A stretch of DNA of 64,000 nucleotides. Origin: Methanosarcina vacuolata Z-761. Lineage in GTDB: Archaea > Halobacteriota > Methanosarcinia > Methanosarcinales > Methanosarcinaceae. Shown piece by piece: positions 36,455 to 46,311 of this stretch. Numbering within the stretch: the first letter of the stretch is position 1; every line of letters begins with the position of its first letter. The notes under the pieces were generated by a model. It was not told where the DNA came from. It made no database searches and saw only the letters and a program-made list of their open reading frames with translations. The stretch covers positions 992,001 through 1,056,000 of the forward strand of contig NZ_CP009520.1 of assembly GCF_000969905.1 (NCBI RefSeq). The letters are read 5' to 3'. The position numbers and the translations under genes are program-made.

Positions 36455-37466
36455 GTGTTTTGACAATTTAATTATGGTGTATAGTATTTTGACATTTTTT
36501 CGTCAGCAATTTTTCGAGTAAACTTCCAGTTGATCTTACATTCATGTTCGTTTCTCCTCTTAGTCCATGAATCTACTTCATGAACCAAAGTACCCATGTT
36601 ACCAATCCGCCTTCCAGTGCATTCTATATCCATGACATTAATTTCTATTTCTGCTGCATTCAGCCAACTCGCATGTTTAGGAGTATAATGGAATTCTGCA
36701 TTTTTTAGAATCTTTTCTGTTTCTTCTTTTCCGAAAGCTTCTTCACGCAACTTTTCTTTGTGGGTGTTGAGATTATCCATGACCAAACGTGTAGTTTTTG
36801 TTTTCTAATTCCTTTCTACAAGTGCCTTAACAAAATGTGCAAAATCTATCTTAGTCCTTCTATTGGTAACCAAAGTCATCCTTTTTCCTGCTTTAAATTC
36901 TACTGCCATGAATATGTTTGCAGTTCCATTCCTAACATATTCATAATCATATTTTTCTGGACTTCCAGGTTTCATCGGAATGGACTTTCTCTTATCCCCA
37001 AGAATTTGCTTTGGTTTTTCGTCATACATATTAGAGGTTTTTCCGGATCATAGTCTTCTTCAAAGACTGAGAACGTCATACATTCTTTTCCTACATTCTG
37101 CGCCTATAGTTTGGATGCACCACATTCTCTTCGACTAGGGCTTATTTTTGCTTTTTTTAAAACAAGCCTGATGCTCTCTTTGTTTATTGTCTCAAAACCT
37201 TCTTTTTTCTTCAATTCTTCAGTCAGCAGTGCAAGTGTCCACTTTTTTCTTCCATCAGGAGGTGTAGTACATGCTTGAGCTATGATTTCTGCAATGTGTT
37301 TCTCTGTATATTTTATGGGTTGACCAGTCTCTTGCATCTTTCTGTCCTTTTTTAACAAAGTCTTGAAGGTATTGTTCTTCGTGATCTTTAAGTTTGATTT
37401 TCACCATTAAGAGTTATATAGCATTTAATGTATCTAAAAAACACCAAATTTAAATTGTCATGACAC
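36455..37466 (-). mobile_element. Decayed IS630-family element
   Basis: 1012 bases; ends GTGTTTTGACAATTTAAT and, from the right, GTGTCATGACAATTTAAA, between TA at 36453-36454 and 37467-37468. Its termini resemble those of the M2 MITEs, which makes an IS630 of this kind their likely parent. It interrupts the rfbB gene. Confidence 0.78.
36472..37407 (-). pseudogene. IS630-family transposase, broken, with two in-frame UAG codons
   Basis: Start region MVKIKLKDHEEQYLQDFVKKG at 37407, then an internal loss of the helix-turn-helix region. The main part reads GQPIKYTEKHIAEIIAQAC to SPSRRECGASKL, TAG at 37104-37106, then AQNVGKECMTFSVFEEDYDPE. A one-base deletion near 37040 shifts to DEKPKQILGDKRKSIPMKPG and so on to VKALVERN, TAG at 36805-36807, and KTKTTRLVMDNLNTHKEK. 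PKHASWLNAAEIEI holds the catalytic Glu. Frame damage beyond UAG makes it inactive. Confidence 0.75.
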
Positions 37467-37468
37467 TA

Positions 37469-37912
37469 GGGGTAGGGACTTGAAGGATTCAAATTATCTG
37501 TTTCGGTAAAAGAACCTTCCTTTGTGCTTCTGTAAACCTTATCAGTAGAGAGATTACTGAACTTTTTGATCTTATTCGCAAGGGCACTCTGAAGAAGGAC
37601 ACTTGTTCCGAGTACATTTCCCCTCACAAAGATTGAGCCGTCATCAATTGAGCGGTCTACGTGACTTTCGGCTACAAAATGGACAACCTTATCTGCTTTT
37701 TTCATGATTTCATTTACAATCACAGAGTCACATCTATCACTTTTAATGGAAGAGTAGTTTAAATTTGCCTCAATATTTTTGAAATCTGCGGGGTTTACGA
37801 CGTAGGTAAACTTATCAAGGTTTACAACTTCATAATCCAGATATTTTTTCAACATGTAACGGATAAAGTTGCTGCCTATGAATCCGCAGTCTTCTGCAAC
37901 CAGAAGTCTCAC
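37469..37912 (-). pseudogene. rfbB: dTDP-glucose 4,6-dehydratase, 5' half, truncated by IS630
   Basis: About 147 codons matching the N-terminal half of RfbB: FIGSNFIRYMLKKY, NPADFKNIEANLNYSSIKSD, VVHFVAESHVDRSI and ending TDNLNPSSPYP. The glycine-rich NAD motif is degenerate (LLVAEDCGFIG in place of LVTGGAGFIG), a sign of relaxed selection. The frame ends in a TAG contributed by the IS terminus. The other half of the gene is at 36195-36347. RfbB would have made dTDP-4-keto-6-deoxyglucose for rhamnose-type sugars; this copy cannot. Confidence 0.85.
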
Positions 37913-38091
37913 TTAGGTCACCTCTTGATCAAATAGTCAAAGTCAACTGTTTGTGCTTATTGAAAATATCGAATTCTCAAAAACTTATTATGTATTTTAA
38001 TACTTTAGTAGGAGTTTATCTTTCAATGAAAGTCTTTTCAATGCCAGTTTATTCCAATAGTTTGTACTGAAACTCGGCTCGGTATGTATTT

Positions 38092-38230
38092 TTAGCAAAT
38101 AGTACCATCCATTAATTCCTGGAAACTTTTTTCCTTAAAGGGTACTTTGCCTGCTTTGAGAGTATCTACAGTACGTTTGTTTATATCAACCCCTACAAAT
38201 TCATGACCACTGTTTGAGAAAATCAGGCCT
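38092..38230 (-). pseudogene. wecC: Fragment of a UDP-N-acetylmannosamine dehydrogenase gene
   Basis: Reads SNSGHEFVGVDINKRTVDTL and then AGKVPFKEKSFQELMDG, the region after the first NAD-binding strand in UDP-sugar dehydrogenases. It is fused out of frame to the truncated wecB upstream, implying a deletion that removed the 3' end of wecB and the first codons of wecC. The intact family member in the window is at 63289. Confidence 0.7.
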
Positions 38231-39142
38231 CTCTGTATTATCCCGGAGCGCCACGCAAGGAACTTTGAGGATACAGCTTTCTTCCTCCACACCTCCACTG
38301 TCGGTCAGGATCATTCTTGCCCCGCTCTCGAGCTGTAAAAATTCTAGGTAGCCAAGAGGTTCAATCAGCCTTGTTCTTTTAGGGACTTCAACACCGAATT
38401 TTTTGATCATTTTCACAGTTCTAGGATGGGCTGGAAAGATGGTAGGAAGACCAAATTCTTGGTATATCTGCGAAAAGCCGTAAAGGATCCTGCCGAGGAG
38501 TTCTTTGCCGTCCACGTTTTCGGCACGGTGCGCTGTAGCTGCAAAATATTCTTTTTCCTTTAAGCCGAGTTCTTTAAGGATATTAGCTCCATTTTTAGAA
38601 ATCTCAAGGTTCTGATAGGCTGCATCAACGACCGTATTTCCTGTGACAAAGATTTTTTCTTCGGGAATACCTTCATTTAGCAGGTACTTTCTTGAAGTTT
38701 CGGTAGGGGTGAATAGGTAATCAGAAATGTGGTCTGTAATGATCCTGTTTGTTTCTTCGGGCATTGTGCAGTCAAAAGATCTCAAACCTGCTTCAACATG
38801 TCCGATTTTGATCTGAAGTTTGGAAGCTGCAAGGGCCCCGGCAAGGACAGTGTTTGCATCTCCCTGGACAAGTACAATATCCGGTCTGTCTTGAATCAGA
38901 ATTTCTTCGATGGCTACAAGCATTTTTCCGGTTTGTTTCCCATGTTTGCCAGCGCCGACGTCAAGATTATATTTTGCGTGTGGGAGTTTTAGCTGCTCAA
39001 AAAAGATTTTGTCCATTTCGTAGCTATAATGCTGACCTGTGTGGAGAATATAATAGTTAATGCCCTGTTTTTCACATTGCCTTATAATAGGGCTCATTTT
39101 TATAATCTCAGGCCTCGTGCCGAGAATGATTGCAATCTTCAT
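38201..39142 (-). pseudogene. wecB: UDP-N-acetylglucosamine 2-epimerase, C-terminally truncated
   Basis: 313 codons; intact family members have about 360-380. Matches WecB from MKIAIILGTRPEIIKMSP through LHTGQHYSYEMDKIFF, GHVEAGLRSFD, TAHRAENVD, LTDSGGVEEE to LRDNTERP, after which seven unrelated residues precede a stop. The lost part includes the C-terminal helices that close the active site. An intact paralog lies at 45109. The base composition is more GC-rich than the IS-laden surroundings, as expected of an older host gene. I judge it non-functional. Confidence 0.85.
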
Positions 39143-40106
39143 AATTTTGCCTTGCCTGCGCCGGGTAATTTTATTTTCTTTAAAAATTTACATAGAATTG
39201 TATCAATTTTCACCCAAAAATAACTAAGGAATGATATAATATCAAGGAATTTTGTTACCATGAATGGTTATTTGGGAAATGGAACTATAAGAGCAATTCC
39301 TAGATTGAAAATTTGAAGTTATATGTTTAACATTATTCATTCTCTGACCCTTGAAAGACCATCTAAAGTTCCAAACCTGACATAAATACACTAAAATAAT
39401 ATCACGCAGACCCATTTTTTGTATAACTCCTCAAAAACCCCACTTGAGTTCTCGTTTATATTGCATTTTTATTACTTCAGTAGTAGTCCCCTAAATTTTT
39501 TGCTCAGAGTTATCTTACCCAGTTTATTAAATTACAGAGGTACAGGTTTTAATCTTATTTACAGATCTGAGTAGTAAATTTTAATATCATAGTAGTAAAT
39601 TTAATTATGTTTTTGACTTTATATATATGTCGATTCAGTTAAAATTTTCGATATAGAAAGTAACAAATGTGTTGAAAGTTTTCTCAGTAAAATGACTAAA
39701 TTTGTCAGAAATAACAGGAGTAAAATCAAAAAAGAACTCAGGATTAAATTAATCAATTACCAACCAAGTTGTGCTGATATTCCGGCAGAAGCTTTAATCC
39801 CGTATCTACTCTTTTGATTATCCTGCCGACTGTTATCAAAAGTTTTATTATTTTTGCAAGAATTTTATTATGTTTAATAACCGGCTTGATTAAATATGCC
39901 GTAAAACTTGCCTTTCAAAGATGTGTGAGTTTACGTTATCTAGAGACTTTGTTTGTGTATGCCTAATAAAAGAATAGTCCTTAAGGTAACGATTTTGTTA
40001 GGATGACAGGTATTTCTTTAACAAAATTTTTGAAAGATTTTAGTTTTCGTACCTGTAGCTTTATTACTACGGGAGCGCATAGGGTCACGAATACCCCATC
40101 CTTCAC
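39143..40106. other. Long AT-rich gap left of the IS1182-like element
   Basis: About 960 bases with no supported gene. A short direct repeat (AGTAGTAAATTT) occurs near 39570-39605. The last 45 bases (40062-40106) are a half palindrome shared in reverse complement with 22480-22525. Confidence 0.45.
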
Positions 40107-40599
40107 AGGCTGTCCGACAATTATCTCAGTTAATTGAGGTTTCTGCTTTGAATATATTAATGATTATATAATATTTCACTAATTTTTAGATTTATGGCGT
40201 TTATCAAATCTTCAAAGAATCAAGTTTGGACTTTACCTCCAGATATTCGAGATCTAATTCCTATAGATCATATCTGCTACTTGGTTGAATCTTTTGTAGA
40301 TGAGATGGATTTCAGCGAATTTGAAACAAGGTATGAGGGTTCTGGACACCCAGCTTATCATCCGTGCATAATGTGTAAAATTTTGATTCAGTCGATGCTT
40401 GATAGAGTTCGATCATCGCGAGCAATAGCTCGCAATGTCCGAGAAAATGTAGTTTACATGTATTTGGCTGAAAACCTACAACCGGATTTTAGAACAATAA
40501 GTGACTTCAGAAAAGATAATGAAAAATTGATTACAGAACTGTTCAAAAACACAGTTAAAGCAGCTAAAGATCTAGGTATAATAGGTCTTGAGCAGTTAA

Positions 40600-41919
40600 G
40601 GAATGACAAAAATATAAATTCAAATATATTCATTGCCTAAAGCTAATTCTGTTTTAACTGATACAACCAGAAAGGACTTTACTTAAATGCTACGCAAAAA
40701 ATACCCTGAAGAAACAGAAAAGCAAATGAAATCATTTTTTGATTCTTTGAATGAGAGAGACAGAAGGAGATACGCAGCCATAGAAACAATGAAGTTAGGT
40801 CATGGCGGACAAAAGTATATAAGTAGTGTAATGAGCTGTCATTTTCAAACTATCATGGCTGGAATTAATGAAATCACTAATGGTATAGAAACTCCAGATA
40901 ACAGGATTCGAAAGCCTGGTGGAGGTAAAAAGAAAATCATCGACAATGTGGAAAATATAGATGAAGTTTTCTTTGAGATCTTAAAAGATCATACTGCTGG
41001 AAGTCCTATAGACGAAGAAATAAAATGGACAAACCTCTCCCTTAAAGATATTTCAAATGCTTTCAAATCGAGAGATATGAATATATCACCATATGTAGTA
41101 AAGCAGCTATTGAAGAAACATGGTTTTGTAGAAAGAAAAATGACTAAAGCTGTCACAATGAAAGACTGTAAAGACAGAAACAGGCAATTTGAGAGAATTA
41201 AAGAGCTGAAAGAAGAGTACTCTAACAGCGAAAATCCGATTATCAGTATAGATGTTAAAAAAAGAATTCATAGGTAATTTCTACCGAGACGGAAAATTTT
41301 ATTGTACTGGACCGGTAAAAGTATATGATCATGACTTCAATACATTTTCAAATGGTGTCGTAATTCCACATGGCATATACGACGTGAAACTTAATGAAGG
41401 CTATATCACTTTAGGAACCAGTAAGGATACGAGTGAATTTTGTTGTGACTGTATTAAATACTGGTGGGAAAATTACGGCAAGGAAAATTACCCCAGTTCA
41501 TATAGCATTTTGGCTTTTGCAGATGGTGGTGGAAGCAACTCAAGTAGACATTATATTTTCAAGGAAGATTTACAAAAGCTGGTAAATGAAATTGGAATTG
41601 AAATTCGAATGGCTCATTACCCACCATACACTTCGAAATATAACCCAATTGAACATAGGTTATTCTGCCATGTAACGGCTGCCTGTAAAGGTGCCGTTTT
41701 CAGCAATATTGATGTGGTTAAAAGTCTGATTGATAAGACTTCGACATCAACAGGATTGAAAGTGTTTTCGACTATCAAGGATAAAGTTTATGCGACAGCA
41801 AGAAAAGTAAGTGAAAACTTCAAGAAAAATATGAAAATTGTATTTGATGATTATTTGGGAAAATGGAATTATAGAGTAATTCCAGAAGTGAAAACTTGAA
41901 GTTATATTTCAAACGTTCC
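40600..41919 (+). mobile_element. ISAzo13-family element nested in the IS1182-like transposase
   Basis: 1320 bases with imperfect inverted ends (GGAATGACAAAAATATAAAT on the left; GGAACGTTTGAAATATAACT reading in from the right) and a 3-base duplication TAA (40597-40599 and 41920-41922). Removal of the element plus one TAA restores the IS1182 reading frame exactly. Confidence 0.83.
40687..41899 (+). CDS. ISAzo13-family transposase, two frames joined at an A7 run
   Basis: The first frame (40687-41277) has RYAAIETMKLGHGGQKYISS, RIRKPGGGKKKIID, LSLKDISNAFKSRDMNISP and ends IISIDVKKRIHR. The second (41252-41899) has KKEFIGNFYRDGKFYCTG, LAFADGGGSNSSRHYIF (catalytic Asp) and YTSKYNPIEHRLFCHV (catalytic Glu), all ISAzo13 hallmarks. 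They meet at seven A residues (41257-41263); one A fewer or two more gives the uninterrupted SIDVKK(K)EFIGNF. Either mutation or slippage on the A run explains this. Together they make about 400 residues. Confidence 0.8.
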
Positions 41920-43159
41920 TAAGCATTGACGGATCCATAGTAAAAGCTTCTGCGTCAAAAAATAGTGTGGTTTTGGAAGAGGTCTTGAAAGTTATTGGAG
42001 AATACGTCAACAATGAATTAAAAAAAGGTATAGAAGTAGACAAACTTGAAGATGAGCATTTTGGTAATTGCCGTGGTTACGATCAATTGAATGAAAATGA
42101 AAAGTACAAAGTAAAAGCTGTAGTTGCAAGGTACATAAAGCAAGTAAATAAAGATAATTCTGATGACCGTAAAAATGAGATAAAAAACATAGTTGAAGAA
42201 TCACTTGAAGAATTTAAAAAAGACGGTATTGATAAAGTAAGCTTGACCGATAAAGAATCTCGTTTTATGAAAAACAAAAAGAGAGTATTTGAACTGGCAT
42301 ACAATTCTCAAATAACTGTGGATCATAAACTGGGGATTATTGTTGCAAATGCTGTATCTCAAGATAGAACTGATATGTATCAATTGGAGCCACAGATTAA
42401 ACTTGTGGAAGAAAATTGTGGTTTATTAAAAGAAGGCACTAAAATATGTGCAGACAGTGGATACTATAGTGGAAATAATATTCATTATTTGAATGATAAA
42501 AAATTGGATCCATACATTCCAGGGCAAAAAGAAATAGCTAAATCAAAAACAGAAAACGTTGAAGATACTATATTCGACACTAGCAATTTTCAATATGACG
42601 AAGAAAATGATGAGTTTATATGCCCTGAAAATCAAAGATTGAAGTTTTTATACGAGGGTCATGAGAAAGAAAGGAAGAAAAAGTATAGACTTTACAAGGG
42701 GACTAAATGTAAAAAATGTGAATTCGGCAAAAAGTGTACAAATAGGATGGATGGAATTAGGCATTTAAAAATAGATGAATTTTCAAAGGAAAGAAAGCAA
42801 TTAGCCGATAAAATGGGGACAAAATAAGCTAAAAGAATATATGGACAAAGAAAGCAGGTAGTGGAACCTGTAATTGGGAACTATAAAGAGAATTTAGGGT
42901 TTAGAGAATTTTTAACCAGAGGACTGAAATCAGTCAGAAACGAATTTAATTTAGTGTGTACTGCAGCTAATTTAAGGAAAACATGGATTTACTCAAATAA
43001 AAACGAGATCATTGGAAAGAATATTGGAAATAGATGGAATTTTTCATTTTAAAAATTGAGTCACCACAAAAAATAGATAACAAATTTGTATAAAGAAAAA
43101 ATTCTAACCTACCAACATACTACTTTATTTCATTACTATCAGTAATTGTCGGACAGCCT

Positions 43160-43564
43160 CTTTAGGGTGGGGTGGCCGCCCGCAATTTGATTCATATATT
43201 GCCTCAAGCGACCCTGTATCCGACATATTTTGGAGACACGCCACCAAATGCGAATTTTATCTGCAAAATATAGAAAAACGTGCCCTACAGTTTACAGGAT
43301 AGCTTTTTTGGAGTCTCAATTTATGCTTTGCAAGAGATCATTCACGGAAAATTTATATTTATGGAGCTATTTATACATGACTTTCCCTAAATAACTTAAT
43401 TTTATATTCATTTATACAAAAAAGGATAACTAATAAGATTATTCTCCAATTATTTTCATTGATTAAATGAATTGCAGTAAATTTATATGATAGTTTTTCA
43501 TATTAGTCTCCAAAAAGTTAATATCGCAGTATATATTAGACACTTATAATATTATCGGAATTAA
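43160..43564. other. Half palindrome and non-coding gap before the GT2 gene
   Basis: The first 30 bases are an arm of the palindrome also seen at 22130-22150 (GGGTGGGGTGGCCGCCCGC). The rest is AT-rich with no gene that I can support; it probably includes the promoter of the following operon. Confidence 0.45.
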
Positions 43565-44596
43565 ATGGCCTTTCAGGCTCATAGGCAAATTCACTTTAAA
43601 TTGCATAATATCCAGGGGTCATCCAAATTGAGCAAAGAAAAAATAGTGGATAAGAGTGCCCAGCGCATAGTCCAAAAACAAAGTGAGTGTGTAAAGAGCA
43701 CAGCCCCGCAGAATGTCACAGTGATCCTTCCTGCCTATAATGAAGAAATTTCCATAGGAAGTGTAGTCCTGCTTGCCAGATACTATGCCGACAGCGTAAT
43801 CGTGGTCGATGATGGCAGTTCGGACCGGACAGCCGAGATTGCAAAAAAAGCAGGAGCTGAGGTAATTGTTCATGAGGCAAACAAAGGGAAAGGCGCAGCC
43901 CTCAAGACCGGTTTTGCAGCCGCAGACGACCTGGGCGCAGATATTATAGTTACAATGGACTCTGATGGTCAGCACAATCCTGCCGAGATCCCCAAGCTTG
44001 TTGATCCTATTATTAAAGGTGAAGCCGACATGGTCAACGGCAGCAGATACTTAAACGGCCTGGATAAAAATACGCCTTCCTACCGTCGGGTCGGCCAGAC
44101 TATTCTTGACGGGGCCACCAAGCTAAATTCAGGGCTTCAGATTACCGATTCCCAGAGCGGCTTTCGTGCCTTTTCAGCCTCAACGAAAAATGTTTTCCGC
44201 TTCAAAGCTCAGGGTATGGCTATTGAAAGCGAAATGCTTGCAGATGCAGGCAAATCCGGCCTTCGTATAGCCGAAGTTGAAATTGGCGTCCGATACGACG
44301 TAGACTGTTCAACTGTAAACCCGATAAAACACGGCTTTGGAGTTCTTTTTATGATTTTAAAAGATATTGAATTCAACAAACCTCTTTACTACCTTACAGT
44401 CCCGGGATTGATTCTTGGAATAAGTGGTTTTATTATGGGCGCTTATTTTGTACAGGATTTCACGATGGGAAAAAGTTTGTATTTTGGGCCTACAATGCTC
44501 ATGATTCTGTTTATTATCGTAGGAAGTTTCATGGCTTTGACAGGTATCTTACTGCATTCCATATCTACAATTTTGAAGGACGTGAAAATCGCGTAA
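43565..44596 (+). CDS. GT2 family dolichol-phosphate-type glycosyltransferase (AglJ-like)
   Basis: 343 residues from ATG 43565; the first 48 residues are basic and poorly conserved, and a later start (TTG 43628) is possible. The GT-A domain shows VILPAYNEEISIGSV, VIVVDDGSSDRTAEIA, TMDSDGQHNPAEIP (DxD-like metal site) and TDSQSGFRAFS. Two C-terminal membrane helices (PGLILGISGFIMGAYF, MLMILFIIVGSFMALTGILL) anchor it. It is a paralog of the enzyme at 11161 and probably charges dolichol phosphate with the first sugar. Base composition is more GC-rich than the neighbouring mobile DNA. Confidence 0.9.
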   Translation: MAFQAHRQIHFKLHNIQGSSKLSKEKIVDKSAQRIVQKQSECVKSTAPQNVTVILPAYNEEISIGSVVLLARYYADSVIVVDDGSSDRTAEIAKKAGAEVIVHEANKGKGAALKTGFAAADDLGADIIVTMDSDGQHNPAEIPKLVDPIIKGEADMVNGSRYLNGLDKNTPSYRRVGQTILDGATKLNSGLQITDSQSGFRAFSASTKNVFRFKAQGMAIESEMLADAGKSGLRIAEVEIGVRYDVDCSTVNPIKHGFGVLFMILKDIEFNKPLYYLTVPGLILGISGFIMGAYFVQDFTMGKSLYFGPTMLMILFIIVGSFMALTGILLHSISTILKDVKIA

Positions 44597-44706
44597 TTTC
44601 TTTATGTAAGTGGCTGGCAGTTTATAAACTTCATTTTTCAGGCAGTAGATAAATTGGAGCTTTATATTTGTTATATAATTCTCTTGAGATACCAATACTG
44701 TGCTGA

Positions 44707-44916
44707 TTTCAGTCTAATAATTTCAGTCTAATAATTTCAGTCTAATAATTTCAGTCTAATAATTTCAGTCTAATAATTTCAGTCTAATAATTTCAGTCTA
44801 ATAATTTCAGTCTAATAATTTCAGTCTAATAATTTCAGTCTAATAATTTCAGTCTAATAATTTCAGTCTAATAATTTCAGTCTAATAATTTCAGTCTAAT
44901 AATTTCAGTCTAATAA
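44707..44916. repeat. Tandem array: 15 perfect copies of a 14-bp unit
   Basis: Unit TTTCAGTCTAATAA, repeated 15 times without a mismatch over 210 bases, ending about 190 bases before the wecB start. A 14-base unit is not a multiple of three, and no gene covers it. Lack of decay suggests recent expansion or contraction by slippage. Confidence 0.97.
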
Positions 44917-45108
44917 TGTGTTAGTTCGATCCACAATATGGCGAATACAAACGACATGATATTCTTCGAATAACATGCACAACCAATGAAAGTGTTTGCA
45001 GATGGCAGCATTTTCATGCTAAATATGGTGAATAATACTTGAGAATTTATGTTGAATTGGTTGCTAAAGTAATAAAAACTAAGATTATTAAAAAAGGTGT
45101 TAATAGCA

Positions 45109-46260
45109 ATGATCGGTATTATTCTAGGTACACGACCGGAAATTATCAAAATGTCTCCTGTCATAACAGAATGCGAAAAACTAAACCTGAAATATTTCAT
45201 ACTTCACACTGGTCAGCATTATTCCTATGAAATGGATCGTATTTTTTTTGATATGCTAAATCTCCCTCAACCTGACTACAACTTAGATACAGGTTCTGGA
45301 ACCCACGCTTCACAGACTGGTAAAATCATGCTGGGTATTGAAAATGTTCTCTCCATGGTACAACCTGACATTGTTCTTGTACAGGGAGATACTAATACCG
45401 TTCTTTCTGCAAGTCTTGTGGCAGCTAAATTAAATATTAAAGTTGGGCATGTTGAGGCTGGTCTCAGGAGCTTTGACCGAAATATGCCAGAAGAGATAAA
45501 TCGCATTGTCTCAGACCATATTTCCGATTATCTTTTTGCTCCAACTGAAACTTCATATCAACAATTAGTAAAAGAGGGAATTGATCCTGAAAATATCTTT
45601 GTCACGGGAAATACCGTTGTCGATGCAGTATATCAAAATATCAAAATTGCAAAAAATAAAGTAGATATACTGAAAAAACTGGGCTTATTTCCTAAAAAAT
45701 ATATCCTTGTTACCTTTCATCGAGCTGAAAATGTAGATATTAAAGAAAGGCTGGAGGGAATTATTACAGGACTAAAATTGATTAAGGATTATTTTTCACT
45801 TCCAATAATTTTTCCTATTCATCCAAGAACTGAAAAAATGGTAAAACAGTTCGGCTTTTCTCTAGAAGGAATTAATATTATCCCCCCACAGGGATTTCTT
45901 GAGTTCCTTCAACTGGAAGCTAATGCCAAATTTGTATTAACAGATTCCGGAGGCTTACAGGAAGAAACCTGCATACTGGGAGTACCTTGCATTACTTTAA
46001 GGGATAATACTGAGCGTCCGGAAACTCTGGAAGTCGGGTCCAATGTTCTTGCAGGTGTGAACCCGCTTGTAATACTCAGCCATGCTAAGAATGCAGTTAG
46101 GGAAAAACATTGGAGTAATCCCTATGGCAATGGGACTGCGGCAAAATTAATCGTAGACATATGCAAGAATGCAATCAAGGAGAAAAATTGGAGTAATCAA
46201 TATAAAGATGAAGCTACGGAAAAAATTGCTTTAGATATATGCGGAGAAGTTTCGAAATAA
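45109..46260 (+). CDS. wecB: UDP-N-acetylglucosamine 2-epimerase (non-hydrolysing)
   Basis: 383 residues from ATG 45109 (MIGIILGTRPEIIKMSP). Converts UDP-GlcNAc to UDP-ManNAc in the cytoplasm. Conserved blocks: LHTGQHYSYEMD, VQGDTNTVLS, GHVEAGLRSFDRNMPEE, TGNTVVDAVYQN, FHRAENVD, IHPRTEKM, LTDSGGLQEET and LRDNTERPET. An oddity is a tandem duplication of 26 codons at the C-terminus (46087-46164 and 46165-46242; KNAVREKHWSNPYG against KNAIKEKNWSNQYK). The product would feed a UDP-ManNAc dehydrogenase such as the one at 63289. A truncated paralog is at 38201. Confidence 0.93.
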   Translation: MIGIILGTRPEIIKMSPVITECEKLNLKYFILHTGQHYSYEMDRIFFDMLNLPQPDYNLDTGSGTHASQTGKIMLGIENVLSMVQPDIVLVQGDTNTVLSASLVAAKLNIKVGHVEAGLRSFDRNMPEEINRIVSDHISDYLFAPTETSYQQLVKEGIDPENIFVTGNTVVDAVYQNIKIAKNKVDILKKLGLFPKKYILVTFHRAENVDIKERLEGIITGLKLIKDYFSLPIIFPIHPRTEKMVKQFGFSLEGINIIPPQGFLEFLQLEANAKFVLTDSGGLQEETCILGVPCITLRDNTERPETLEVGSNVLAGVNPLVILSHAKNAVREKHWSNPYGNGTAAKLIVDICKNAIKEKNWSNQYKDEATEKIALDICGEVSK

Positions 46261-46311
46261 TACCGTCAGTTAAATATTAATAAATTATTATTAAAGACCC
46301 GGAGAAAAAAT

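Larger units (their letters stand above)
40194..43052 (+). pseudogene. IS1182-family transposase, split by insertion and carrying a stop
   Basis: The N-terminal part (40194-40599) reads QVWTLPPDIRDLIPIDHICY and YHPCIMCKILIQSMLDR to AKDLGIIGLEQ. Excising the nested element restores LEQLSIDGSIVKASASKN, with the first catalytic Asp. The rest continues from 41922 with CADSGYYSGNNIHYL (second Asp), a Cys cluster (CKKCEFGKKC), an in-frame TAA at 42825-42827, and then VVEPVIGNYKENLGFREF with the catalytic Glu, ending at 43052. About 512 codons in all. The stop here is TAA, not TAG, so the gene is truly dead. Confidence 0.85.
40107..43159 (+). mobile_element. IS1182-like element, interrupted by an ISAzo13-family element
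   Basis: Ends AGGCTGTCCGACAATTA (40107) and TAATTGTCGGACAGCCT (to 43159) are the same as those of the M1 MITEs. Without the nested element it is about 1.73 kb, a normal IS1182 size. The flanks are arms of palindromes (ACCCCATCC on the left, AGGGTGGGGT on the right), so this too appears to have entered a palindrome loop. Confidence 0.82.

Noticed and set aside
42825-42827. Pyrrolysine-type readthrough of the stop in the IS1182 transposase
   Set aside because: The codon is TAA, not TAG, and the gene is also split by another IS, so a plain nonsense mutation is enough.
44707-44916. Could the regular repeats be a CRISPR array?
   Set aside because: The 14-bp units follow each other directly without spacers, and no cas gene is in the window. 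It is a simple tandem repeat.
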